NCBI GenBank assembly: GCA_937930605.1
Contig: CALHBZ010000195.1
Span: forward strand, 1 to 5,275
Origin: Streptococcus oralis
Lineage (GTDB): Bacteria; Bacillota; Bacilli; Lactobacillales; Streptococcaceae
DNA length: 5,275 nucleotides
Direction of reading: 5' to 3'
The position numbers were made by a program, and so were the translations under genes. The notes beneath the pieces are model-generated. The model was not told the origin of the DNA. It made no database searches and saw nothing but the letters and a program-made list of their open reading frames with translations. The stretch's first letter is position 1, and the number at the start of each line of letters is the position of its first letter. Shown here piece after piece: positions 1-5,275 of the stretch.

Positions 1-742
1 AAGTAAAGTCAGCAATGCGGACAGGAGCAGAAGTAGAGTCTTTGGCATCTTCGCTGGCAATAGCATTGAGTAAGAGGGCATTTTCCTTAACAGTTGGTGC
101 GAAAGGTCCAATCTGGTCTAGCGAGCTACCAAAGGCAATGAGACCGAAACGTGAAACTGTTCCGTAGGTAGGTTTGAGACCAACGATCCCGTTGAAGGCA
201 GCAGGTTGGCGGATGGAACCACCAGTATCAGAACCAAGTGACAAGCGGACTTGGCCTGAAGCTACAGCTGCAGCAGAACCACTTGATGAACCACCAGGAA
301 CCTTGGTCTGGTCCCAAGCATTTTTAGTGGCACCGTAGTGAGAAGTCTCACCTGATCCCCCCATGGCAAATTCGTCCATGTTGGTTTTCCCAACGACAAT
401 CATGCCCTTGGCTTTTGCATTGGCAACGGCTGTTGCATCAAAAATAGGCTCGTAGTTGTAGAGCATTTTTGAGGCTGCAGTTGTGAGAATACCGTCAGTA
501 GAGATGTTATCCTTAACAGCCAGCGGAATTCCTGAAAGGACATTGTCCGCGTCAATTCCTGCTTGGTCAATGGCTTTGGCTTGGGCAAGAGCTTGCTCCT
601 CAGCGATGGTGACAAAAGCGTTGATAGATGTCTCGCGAGACTTAATATCTTCAAGTGTAGCTTGGGTCAATTCAGTTGCTGAAATCTCCTTAGAGACAAG
701 GAGATTGTGCAAGTCTTCAATAGTTTTGTTATTAAAAGTCAT
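1..742 (-). CDS. gatA: GatA, Asp-tRNA(Asn)/Glu-tRNA(Gln) amidotransferase subunit A (3' end outside window)
   Basis: Amidase subunit of the cytoplasmic GatCAB complex. It releases ammonia from glutamine, which is used to convert Glu-tRNA(Gln) to Gln-tRNA(Gln) (and Asp-tRNA(Asn) to Asn-tRNA(Asn)). The frame starts at ATG 742-740 and stays open to the left edge, giving 247 codons of a family protein usually near 485-490 residues, so about half is present. The amidase-signature Ser-cis-Ser-Lys triad is intact and checked at codon level: Lys77 in the motif AVKDNIST (codon 514-512), cis-Ser152 in PGGSSSGSA (codon 289-287) and nucleophile Ser176 in [11 protein letters not shown] (codon 217-215). 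The start is supported by a GGAGGAG ribosome binding site inside the end of gatC and by the one-base TAATG overlap with the gatC stop, which implies translational coupling. gatB would be expected further downstream on this strand, outside the window. Confidence 0.97.
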   Translation of the reverse strand, partial: MTFNNKTIEDLHNLLVSKEISATELTQATLEDIKSRETSINAFVTIAEEQALAQAKAIDQAGIDADNVLSGIPLAVKDNISTDGILTTAASKMLYNYEPIFDATAVANAKAKGMIVVGKTNMDEFAMGGSGETSHYGATKNAWDQTKVPGGSSSGSAAAVASGQVRLSLGSDTGGSIRQPAAFNGIVGLKPTYGTVSRFGLIAFGSSLDQIGPFAPTVKENALLLNAIASEDAKDSTSAPVRIADFT

Positions 743-1044
743 TAGGCATCTCCTCCATCGTCTAGGATAGCTGGTACCTTGATATAGTAGTTTTCTTTTT
801 CAGGTACGTTTTTAAACAAGCGATCACGGTCAGTTCCTTCTTCGGCCACATCAGGGCGGAGTACAGTCTTGCGGTCAGCCATGGTCGTAGTAGGTGCGAC
901 ACCAGTTGTGTCGACTTCGCCTAGCAACTCAACCATATCTACAATCTTAGACAGGGTGGTTGCAAAGGCAGCAGTTTCTTCTTCAGAGAATCTTAATTTT
1001 GAAAGATTGGCAACGTGCGTTACCTCTTCTTGCGTAATTTTCAT
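742..1044 (-). CDS. gatC: GatC, Asp-tRNA(Asn)/Glu-tRNA(Gln) amidotransferase subunit C
   Basis: Small 100-residue subunit that wraps between GatA and GatB and stabilises the amidotransferase complex; it has no catalytic residues of its own. The protein begins [20 protein letters not shown], the typical GatC N-terminal helix, and continues through the [11 protein letters not shown] and LRPDV segments to an acidic C terminus. A longer in-frame start at 1119 would add 25 residues. The internal ATG at 1044-1042 is preferred because it has an AAAGGA ribosome binding site about 8 bases upstream, gives the usual family length, and lies downstream of the predicted promoter at 1085-1093, whereas the longer version would need the promoter inside the coding sequence. 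It is the first gene of the gatCA(B) operon; its stop TAA (744-742) overlaps the gatA start by one base. Confidence 0.96.
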   Translation of the reverse strand: MKITQEEVTHVANLSKLRFSEEETAAFATTLSKIVDMVELLGEVDTTGVAPTTTMADRKTVLRPDVAEEGTDRDRLFKNVPEKENYYIKVPAILDDGGDA

Positions 1045-1084
1045 CTTGCATCCTTTCGTGAAATGATGATTTTTAGTCTGTTCT

Positions 1085-1093
1085 ATTTTACCA
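1085..1093 (-). promoter_or_regulatory. Predicted gatCA promoter (extended -10)
   Basis: On the minus strand the sequence reads TGGTAAAAT, an extended -10 element (TGn followed by TAAAAT), about 40 bases before the gatC start. No good -35 hexamer is present at 16-18 bases, which is common for extended -10 promoters. Transcription would start near 1078, giving a leader of roughly 35 bases. This is motif-based only. Confidence 0.5.
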
Positions 1094-1137
1094 TATTTTC
1101 CTATAAATAAGGGAGCCAAACTGAAAAGAAATGGAAA

Positions 1138-1166
1138 TTGAAAAATCGCTTTTAATTCGCTATAAT
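1138..1166 (+). promoter_or_regulatory. Predicted sigma-A promoter of the YwaF-like gene
   Basis: TTGAAA (1138-1143) and a perfect TATAAT (1161-1166) are separated by the optimal 17 bases. The predicted transcription start is near 1173, about 37 bases before the ATG at 1210. The element faces away from the gatCA promoter, so the two genes are divergently transcribed from a region of about 165 bases. Confidence 0.75.
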
Positions 1167-1209
1167 GGTAAAACTAGAGAATAAAAAAAATAAGAGTTAG
1201 GATAGAAAC

Positions 1210-1902
1210 ATGTTCCATCAATTTATCACCAGAACTCAGACGGTACCTCCTCCCATTCCGCTTTTTTGGTATGGGATTATGATGCTTCTTTTAGTGCTTT
1301 GTATTTATGGGGCGTTTGCTTATCACAAGAATCCACGCTTTGTCTACTTGTTTAAGGGGATTCAGATCCTCCAGTTACTTGCCCTATATAGCTGGTATGT
1401 TGGTTTTGGGATTCCATTTTCTAATAGCCTTCCATTTTACCATTGCCGTTTGGCTATGTTTGCGGTGGTTTTCTTGCCAGATAAATGGCGAAGCAAGCAA
1501 TATTTTGCCCTCTTAGGAGCAAGTGGAGCAGTCTTTGCCTTGGTTTACCCGGTTTTTGACCCCTATGATTTCCCCCATATCACCAGTTTTTCATTTTTGA
1601 TTGGACACTATGCCCTTTTGGTGAATTCCTTGGTCTACTTGATGAATCACTATGACAAGAGCTTGCTCAAGAAATATATGATTGTAGCCTATACCTTTAT
1701 TCTCAATCTCTTTCTAGTTGGGGTTAATCAGGTGACTGGTGGAAATTATGGCCTCTTAAGAGATACACCGTTTATCCCGAATGCTCCTCTATGGATAAAG
1801 TACCTCCTTGTGTCGGTTATTCTTTCTCTAGCTTTGCTTCTCTTTGATATCTTGTTCAAGAAACGGTGGAAAAAGAGAAATCAGGTGAAATCTGTGCTCT
1901 AG
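1210..1902 (+). CDS. YwaF/TIGR02206-family (TMEM164-like) integral membrane protein
   Basis: A 230-residue, very hydrophobic protein with about six to seven membrane segments. They lie roughly at residues 18-38, 46-66, 76-90, 98-115, 127-146, 156-174 and 196-216, and are followed by a basic C-terminal tail (FKKRWKKRNQ). Overall layout and signature segments (LPFYHCR around 75-80, IGHYALLVNS around 131-140, VNQVTGGNYGLLR around 172-184) fit the bacterial YwaF/TIGR02206 family, which is related to eukaryotic TMEM164. TMEM164 is reported to be a phospholipid acyltransferase that uses conserved Cys and His residues. Cys79 and His133 are natural candidates for the equivalent pair, but this is inference and the bacterial function is not established. 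The start is supported by AGGA seven bases upstream of the ATG and by the promoter at 1138-1166. The gene appears monocistronic, because prfC has its own promoter. Family call fairly sure; biochemical role unknown. Confidence 0.8.
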   Translation: MFHQFITRTQTVPPPIPLFWYGIMMLLLVLCIYGAFAYHKNPRFVYLFKGIQILQLLALYSWYVGFGIPFSNSLPFYHCRLAMFAVVFLPDKWRSKQYFALLGASGAVFALVYPVFDPYDFPHITSFSFLIGHYALLVNSLVYLMNHYDKSLLKKYMIVAYTFILNLFLVGVNQVTGGNYGLLRDTPFIPNAPLWIKYLLVSVILSLALLLFDILFKKRWKKRNQVKSVL

Positions 1903-1926
1903 CTTGCCTTTTCATCGGATGAGCAA

Positions 1927-1955
1927 TTGAAAAACTCCCCAAAATCCGATATAAT
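1927..1955 (+). promoter_or_regulatory. Predicted sigma-A promoter of prfC
   Basis: TTGAAA (1927-1932) and TATAAT (1950-1955) are separated by exactly 17 bases, so this is close to consensus. Transcription should start near 1962, giving a leader of about 84 bases before the prfC ATG. A 7-base inverted repeat, ATCGGAT (1914-1920) and ATCCGAT (1944-1950), brackets the -35 element and touches the first base of the -10. It could be an operator or chance. Confidence 0.75.
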
Positions 1956-2045
1956 AGAGAGTTGAAAGGAATAGTAAAATCCAATATAAAAATCATTCTT
2001 AGCTATTGAAACAACTTAAAATAGAGAATCAAAGAAAGAGAACTT

Positions 2046-3590
2046 ATGAATATTCAAGAAGAAATTAAGAAACGTCGTACCTTTGCCATCATCTCTCACC
2101 CCGACGCGGGGAAAACAACCATCACTGAGCAGTTGCTCTACTTTGGGGGCGAGATTCGTGAGGCTGGTACTGTAAAAGGGAAGAAAACAGGGACTTTTGC
2201 CAAGTCTGACTGGATGGATATCGAGAAACAACGTGGGATTTCGGTCACTTCGTCTGTGATGCAATTTGACTACGACGGCAAACGCGTCAACATCCTCGAC
2301 ACACCAGGGCACGAGGATTTCTCAGAAGATACTTATCGTACCTTGATGGCGGTGGATGCTGCGGTCATGGTCGTGGACTCTGCCAAGGGTATTGAGGCCC
2401 AAACCAAAAAATTGTTTGAGGTTGTGAAACACCGTGGCATTCCCGTCTTTACCTTTATGAACAAGCTGGACCGTGACGGTCGTGAGCCACTGGACCTCTT
2501 GCAGGAGTTGGAAGAAGTCCTAGGCATTGCTAGCTACCCAATGAACTGGCCAATCGGGATGGGGAAAGCCTTTGAAGGCTTGTATGACCTCTATAACCAA
2601 CGCTTGGAACTCTATAAAGGGGATGAGCGTTTTGCCAGCCTAGAAGATGGCGATAAACTCTTTGCTAGCAACCCATTCTATGAACAAGTAAAAGATGATA
2701 TTGAGCTCCTGAAGGAAGCAGGAAATGAATTCTCAGAGGAAGCTATTCTGGCTGGAGAATTGACACCTGTATTCTTTGGTTCAGCTCTTACTAATTTTGG
2801 TGTGCAGACCTTCCTTGAGACTTTCCTCAAGTTTGCTCCAGAACCTCATGGACACAAGAAAACAGACGGAGAAATTGTTGATCCTTACGATAAGGATTTC
2901 TCAGGATTTGTTTTTAAAATCCAAGCTAACATGGATCCCCGTCACCGTGACCGTATCGCCTTTGTCCGTATCGTTTCGGGTGAATTCGAGCGTGGCATGA
3001 GTGTCAATCTGCCTCGTACTGGGAAGAGTGCCAAACTGTCTAATGTGACTCAGTTTATGGCGGAAAGTCGTGAGAATGTAACCAATGCTGTGGCAGGTGA
3101 TATTATCGGAGTTTACGATACAGGTACTTATCAAGTTGGTGATACCTTGACAGTTGGAAAAAACAAGTTTGAGTTTGAACCTCTGCCAACCTTTACTCCT
3201 GAAATTTTCATGAAAGTTTCTGCCAAGAATGTCATGAAGCAAAAATCTTTCCACAAGGGGATTGAGCAACTGGTGCAAGAAGGAGCCATTCAGCTTTATA
3301 AGAATTACCAAACAGGTGAGTACATGTTGGGCGCTGTCGGACAACTCCAGTTTGAAGTCTTTAAGCACCGCATGGAAGGCGAGTATAACGCAGAAGTTGT
3401 CATGACTCCAATGGGTAAAAAGACCGTTCGTTGGATCAAGCCTGAGGACTTGGATGAACGCATGTCTTCAAGTCGAAACATCTTGGCCAAAGATCGTTTC
3501 GACCAACCTGTTTTCCTCTTTGAAAACGACTTTGCCCTGCGCTGGTTTGCGGATAAGTATCCAGATGTGAAGTTAGAAGAGAAGATGTAA
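2046..3590 (+). CDS. prfC: Peptide chain release factor 3 (RF3)
   Basis: Translational GTPase of 514 residues (E. coli RF3 has about 529) that removes RF1/RF2 from the ribosome after peptide release. The G domain is complete: P-loop SHPDAGKTT (17-25), switch I segment RGISVTSSV (63-71), DTPGHEDF (85-92), NKLD (139-142) and GSA (245-247). The DAGKTT loop and the [12 protein letters not shown] stretch are characteristic of RF3 rather than EF-G or LepA. A beta-barrel domain II follows (about 280-375, containing [16 protein letters not shown]), then the C-terminal domain with VGQLQFEV (431-438). No frameshift or missing motif is seen. The ATG at 2046 is preceded only by a weak purine-rich site (GAAAGAG), but the N terminus [20 protein letters not shown] matches the family. 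The gene has its own promoter and is followed by hairpins and terminators, so it is probably transcribed alone. Confidence 0.98.
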   Translation: MNIQEEIKKRRTFAIISHPDAGKTTITEQLLYFGGEIREAGTVKGKKTGTFAKSDWMDIEKQRGISVTSSVMQFDYDGKRVNILDTPGHEDFSEDTYRTLMAVDAAVMVVDSAKGIEAQTKKLFEVVKHRGIPVFTFMNKLDRDGREPLDLLQELEEVLGIASYPMNWPIGMGKAFEGLYDLYNQRLELYKGDERFASLEDGDKLFASNPFYEQVKDDIELLKEAGNEFSEEAILAGELTPVFFGSALTNFGVQTFLETFLKFAPEPHGHKKTDGEIVDPYDKDFSGFVFKIQANMDPRHRDRIAFVRIVSGEFERGMSVNLPRTGKSAKLSNVTQFMAESRENVTNAVAGDIIGVYDTGTYQVGDTLTVGKNKFEFEPLPTFTPEIFMKVSAKNVMKQKSFHKGIEQLVQEGAIQLYKNYQTGEYMLGAVGQLQFEVFKHRMEGEYNAEVVMTPMGKKTVRWIKPEDLDERMSSSRNILAKDRFDQPVFLFENDFALRWFADKYPDVKLEEKM

Positions 3591-3597
3591 CTCAGTA

Positions 3598-3630
3598 CCA
3601 ACAATTGGAACTAAAGTTCCTAATTGTTGG
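3598..3630 (+). other. Strong hairpin just after prfC, without a U-tract
   Basis: CCAACAATT-GGAAC, loop TAAA, GTTCC-(T)-AATTGTTGG: fourteen base pairs interrupted only by one bulged T, starting eight bases after the prfC stop codon. It is not followed by a run of T, so it is not a canonical rho-independent terminator. It may protect the 3' end of the prfC message or aid termination together with the terminators downstream. A second, smaller hairpin (GCTAGT-CGC ... GCG-A-ACTAGC, 3633-3657) follows directly. Confidence 0.7.
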
Positions 3631-3660
3631 ACGCTAGTCGCTATTTGGCGAACTAGCTAA

Positions 3661-3797
3661 CTGCCTTACTAACTACGTTTGGCAAATATAATCGATTTGC
3701 CAAACTCCGTGTCGTAGTGTAAAATCGGCTTACTTAAACGGCTTCACTAGGAAAAGTCCACGAATGATTTCGATTCGTGGATTTTTTCATTGTAACG
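3661..3797 (+). repeat. Structured intergenic repeat, copy A (about 137 bases)
   Basis: First of two diverged tandem copies. It begins CTGCCTTACTAACTAC, has a perfect 11-base stem GTTTGGCAAAT/ATTTGCCAAAC (3677-3687 and 3695-3705, loop ATAATCG), then CTCCGTGTCGTAGTGTAAAATCG, and ends in a terminator hairpin and TTGTAACG. In this copy the stem can extend outward: ACTAC (3672-3676) pairs with GTAGT (3714-3718), and TTAC (3666-3669) with GTAA (3719-3722). I do not recognise it as a BOX, RUP or SPRITE element, although it has the look of the small dispersed palindromic repeats common in mitis-group streptococci. Confidence 0.75.
3757..3787 (+). terminator. Rho-independent terminator in repeat copy A
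   Basis: Perfect 9-base stem TCCACGAAT (3757-3765) and ATTCGTGGA (3773-3781), loop GATTTCG, followed by six T (3782-3787). It is the first canonical terminator downstream of prfC and the likely end of read-through prfC transcripts. Upstream A residues (GAAAAG, 3751-3756) could give weak activity on the opposite strand. Confidence 0.85.
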
Positions 3798-3818
3798 GCA
3801 AGGAAGCTAACTAGCAAC

Positions 3819-3942
3819 CTGCCTTACTAACTATGTTTGGTAAATGAAATCGATTTGCCAAACTCCGTGTTGCAGTATAATAATCGTTCTAGCAAGAAAA
3901 TCCTACGGATCCAGGCCATTCGTGGGATTTTTTGTTGTAACG
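3819..3942 (+). repeat. Structured intergenic repeat, copy B (about 124 bases)
   Basis: Second copy of the unit at 3661-3797. The core CTGCCTTACTAACTAYGTTTGG and CGATTTGCCAAACTCCGTGT are almost unchanged. The left stem arm has C to T (GTTTGGTAAAT, 3835-3845, against ATTTGCCAAAC, 3853-3863), which leaves a G-U pair in RNA and keeps the stem. The middle part is shorter and diverged, and the extra outer pairing of copy A is weaker. It ends in its own terminator and TTGTAACG. A related flank (GCTAACT/AACTAGC) precedes both copies, so the duplicated unit may start some bases earlier. Confidence 0.75.
3900..3933 (+). terminator. Rho-independent terminator in repeat copy B
   Basis: ATCCTACG (3900-3907) pairs with CGTGGGAT (3921-3928), including one T-G pair, and is followed by a T run through 3933. 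The left arm is preceded by AAAA, so the element is roughly symmetric and could also act on the minus strand. The right arm and T-tract are conserved with the copy A terminator, while the left arm and loop differ. Confidence 0.75.
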
Positions 3943-4148
3943 AAGATAAATTAGTGAAAACAATTTAATTCAATAGGCTTTGCAGTCACTTCTTCTGGGA
4001 TGATTTCGTTGTTCTATTGTTCCAAAATGATATTTCTCCTCAGTTTGGAGTTGGAATTTCCTATCTTCTAGAAAATGTCGTTTAGGTTATGTTGTCAGAG
4101 GGAAAGTTACTTGCTTCTTAATTTTTCTATTTGTCCCAATCAGAGATA
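3943..4148. other. AT-rich intergenic stretch with no recognisable gene
   Basis: About 200 bases between the repeat pair and the adhesin promoter. No open frame of convincing length, RNA gene or repeat is visible. On the minus strand a 20-codon stretch ending at TAA 3953-3951 reads IIPEEVTAKPIELN in its middle, and is preceded by an in-frame TAG (4016-4014). It could be the tail of a decayed gene, but I cannot assign it. Confidence 0.5.
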
Positions 4149-4177
4149 TTGAATTGTGGGTATGTTTAGGATATAAT
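4149..4177 (+). promoter_or_regulatory. Predicted sigma-A promoter of the serine-rich repeat adhesin gene
   Basis: TTGAAT (4149-4154) and TATAAT (4172-4177) with a 17-base spacer. Transcription would start near 4184, leaving a leader of about 50 bases that is rich in A and T and ends in the AGGAG ribosome binding site (4222-4226). Confidence 0.75.
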
Positions 4178-4233
4178 AAGGAGATAAAATTTTTTAGAAA
4201 GAAGAATTTCTTTTTTAGGTTAGGAGAGTGGAC

Positions 4234-4509
4234 ATGTTTTTTAGACGTCAACGAGGTGAATATAGAGAGACCGACCGCGTCACAAGGTATAAATTAATCA
4301 AGTCAGGGAAACATTGGTTGCGGGCCTCAACTTCCCTATTTGGTCTGTTTAAAGTTATGCGTGGGGGTGTTGATGCTACGCAGGTAAAAACAGAATTAGT
4401 AGAAGATCAGGCAAGTCAAAAATTGACTGCCTTAGATTTGTTGAAAGGTGTAGCAGCAACTGGAACCATTTTGGGAGGTTTTGCGGCCACTCAGACAAGA
4501 GTCTACGCT
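4234..4509 (+). other. Long accessory-Sec signal peptide of the adhesin
   Basis: Residues 1-92: a long basic N region with the KxYKxGKxW-type motif (Tyr19, Lys23, Gly25, Lys26, Trp28), an intermediate acidic stretch (VKTELVEDQ), then a glycine- and alanine-rich hydrophobic core and the cleavage-like sequence VYA before ND. Length near 90 residues and glycines in the core are typical of SecA2/SecY2 substrates, so an accessory Sec locus is predicted nearby. Confidence 0.85.
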
Positions 4510-5275
4510 AATGATACTGTTGCAGTTGAAAAGACGGTGGAATCAAAGGATATCTTGGCTACAAGAAATACAGTGGTTCTAGGTGAGACATCAACGAGTA
4601 ACTCAGAAACTTCTGCTAGCTTGTCAACTTCTGTAAGTGAAAGCACTTCGCTGTCAGAATCTGTGTCTAATAGTTCGTCAGCCAGTGCCTCGGTTAGCAC
4701 TTCTACTAGTCTTTCGGCCAGCATTTCTAATAGTACGTCATTCAGCGAGTCTGTCAGTGCTTCTGCTAGTGCCAGTCAATCAACAAGTGGATCGAATGTT
4801 TCTGTAGTGTCAAGTCTGTCTGTTGAACAGAGTGGATCGACAACAGCAATTGACCAGCAACCTTCTACTTCAAAAGAAGCAAAGAACCTTGAAATTGACT
4901 CAGCTGAATTAAAAACAACTGAAATCACTGGTAAGAATAGTGTTAGTGGAGTTCAATCAACTTCTGTAACAACTAGCTTAGTTGCGGCTGCAGCTGCTGC
5001 ACTAGCATCTTCAGAAGTTACAGCTAAACAACAAGATGAAAACCGTAAGAAGCTGACCAATCTTTCAGCTGAGATAGGTGAGTATTTAGCAAAAGCAGTT
5101 GGTTTGCCAAATACGGATCCAGCTCTTGCTAAGGCCAATGCTGCGATAATAGAAATTGAAAAGGCCTTAGCTGATCCGACTAGTGATTTAACAACAGTAG
5201 TGCAAAAAGCTACTTCAGCGCGTAATTCGATTGTCAATGCTGTGTTGGCGGCTAATTCTGGTGTGCGTGATCCAC
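4234..5275 (+). CDS. Serine-rich repeat glycoprotein adhesin, accessory-Sec exported (N-terminal 347 residues; 3' end outside window)
   Basis: N-terminal part of a cell-wall-anchored, O-glycosylated surface adhesin of the PsrP/Fap1/GspB/Srr family. These proteins are glycosylated in the cytoplasm, exported through SecA2/SecY2 and bind host or bacterial surfaces. Domains seen: a KxYKxGKxW-type segment RYKLIKSGKHWLRA (18-31), a hydrophobic stretch around LDLLKGVAATGTILGGFAATQ (68-87), and a likely signal peptidase site after VYA (92/93). A serine-rich region 1 spans about 120-190, then a linker (191-262), a six-alanine run (251-256) and a helical, charged non-repeat segment (about 263-345, containing LPNTDPALAKANAAI). 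The start is fixed by AGGAG seven bases upstream and by the family N terminus. The frame is open to the right edge; such proteins normally run to hundreds or thousands of residues with a large second serine-rich region and an LPxTG anchor, none of it visible here. The helical segment may correspond to the helical non-repeat domain of Fap1-like adhesins (inference). Confidence 0.93.
   Translation, partial: MFFRRQRGEYRETDRVTRYKLIKSGKHWLRASTSLFGLFKVMRGGVDATQVKTELVEDQASQKLTALDLLKGVAATGTILGGFAATQTRVYANDTVAVEKTVESKDILATRNTVVLGETSTSNSETSASLSTSVSESTSLSESVSNSSSASASVSTSTSLSASISNSTSFSESVSASASASQSTSGSNVSVVSSLSVEQSGSTTAIDQQPSTSKEAKNLEIDSAELKTTEITGKNSVSGVQSTSVTTSLVAAAAAALASSEVTAKQQDENRKKLTNLSAEIGEYLAKAVGLPNTDPALAKANAAIIEIEKALADPTSDLTTVVQKATSARNSIVNAVLAANSGVRDP
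4591..4803 (+). repeat. Serine-rich region 1 (SRR1) of the adhesin
   Basis: Codons for residues 120-190: 36 of 71 residues are serine, mostly at every second position, alternating with Ala, Thr, Val, Glu, Asn or Leu. Five of the six serine codons (TCA, TCT, TCG, AGT, AGC) are intermixed, so the DNA itself is not a clean tandem repeat. In this family the region is the substrate for cytoplasmic O-glycosylation, starting with GlcNAc addition by GtfA/GtfB (established for the family, not shown here). Confidence 0.85.

Noticed and set aside
483..770. Plus-strand open frame opposite gatA
   Set aside because: It lies antisense to a clearly conserved gatA/gatC region and has no recognisable protein features.
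1045..1119. Longer gatC start giving 25 extra N-terminal residues
   Set aside because: The extension contains the predicted promoter, has no family support, and the ATG at 1044 has a good ribosome binding site.
2901..3604. Minus-strand open frames of 155 and 99 codons opposite prfC
   Set aside because: Both are shadows of the intact RF3 reading frame, lack family resemblance and have no promoter or ribosome binding site that I can see.
3661..3942. CRISPR array
   Set aside because: Only two diverged copies of over 120 bases with internal stems and terminators; no short regular repeats or unique spacers.
4186..4216. Weak hairpin AGAAA/TTTCT followed by a T run in the adhesin leader, possible attenuator
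   Set aside because: Only five A/T-rich pairs with one G-C on each side; too weak to act as a terminator and easily produced by the local A/T composition.
4503..5237. Minus-strand open frames opposite the adhesin gene
   Set aside because: They arise from the low-complexity serine-rich and alanine-rich coding sequence on the other strand; their composition (Leu/Glu/Asp/Val alternation) is the mirror of the serine repeats.

Overview
The window looks like chromosomal DNA of a mitis-group Streptococcus (S. mitis, S. oralis, S. pneumoniae or a close relative). The encoded GatA, GatC and RF3 proteins look streptococcal, promoters are consensus sigma-A type, base composition is low-GC, and the right end carries a serine-rich repeat adhesin with the streptococcal KxYKxGKxW-type export signal. 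Species assignment is inference from protein resemblance, not from a database search.

Layout, left to right. (1) 1-1044, minus strand: gatA (incomplete, running off the left edge) and gatC. Their stop and start codons share one base (TAATG). They encode two subunits of the tRNA-dependent Asp/Glu amidotransferase. (2) About 1045-1209: a short divergent intergenic region with one promoter in each direction. (3) 1210-1902, plus strand: a multi-pass membrane protein of the YwaF/TIGR02206 (TMEM164-like) type. (4) 1903-2045: a short spacer with a near-perfect promoter. (5) 2046-3590, plus strand: prfC, peptide chain release factor 3, complete and intact. (6) 3591-4233: a 643-base gene-free region. 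It holds two hairpins, two diverged tandem copies of a structured repeat that each end in a rho-independent terminator, an AT-rich stretch with no recognisable gene, and a strong promoter. (7) 4234 to the right edge, plus strand: the first 347 residues of a serine-rich repeat glycoprotein adhesin (PsrP/Fap1/GspB/Srr family) with its long accessory-Sec signal peptide, first serine-rich region and the start of a helical non-repeat region.

The left two thirds is housekeeping translation machinery: Gln-tRNA/Asn-tRNA formation and termination-factor recycling. A lipid-related or unknown membrane protein sits in the middle. The right end is an accessory surface-adhesion locus. The rest of the adhesin, and probably its glycosyltransferases and SecA2/SecY2 export genes, should lie to the right of this window. 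The repeat-and-terminator region appears to insulate prfC from the adhesin gene and may mark the edge of a variable island.
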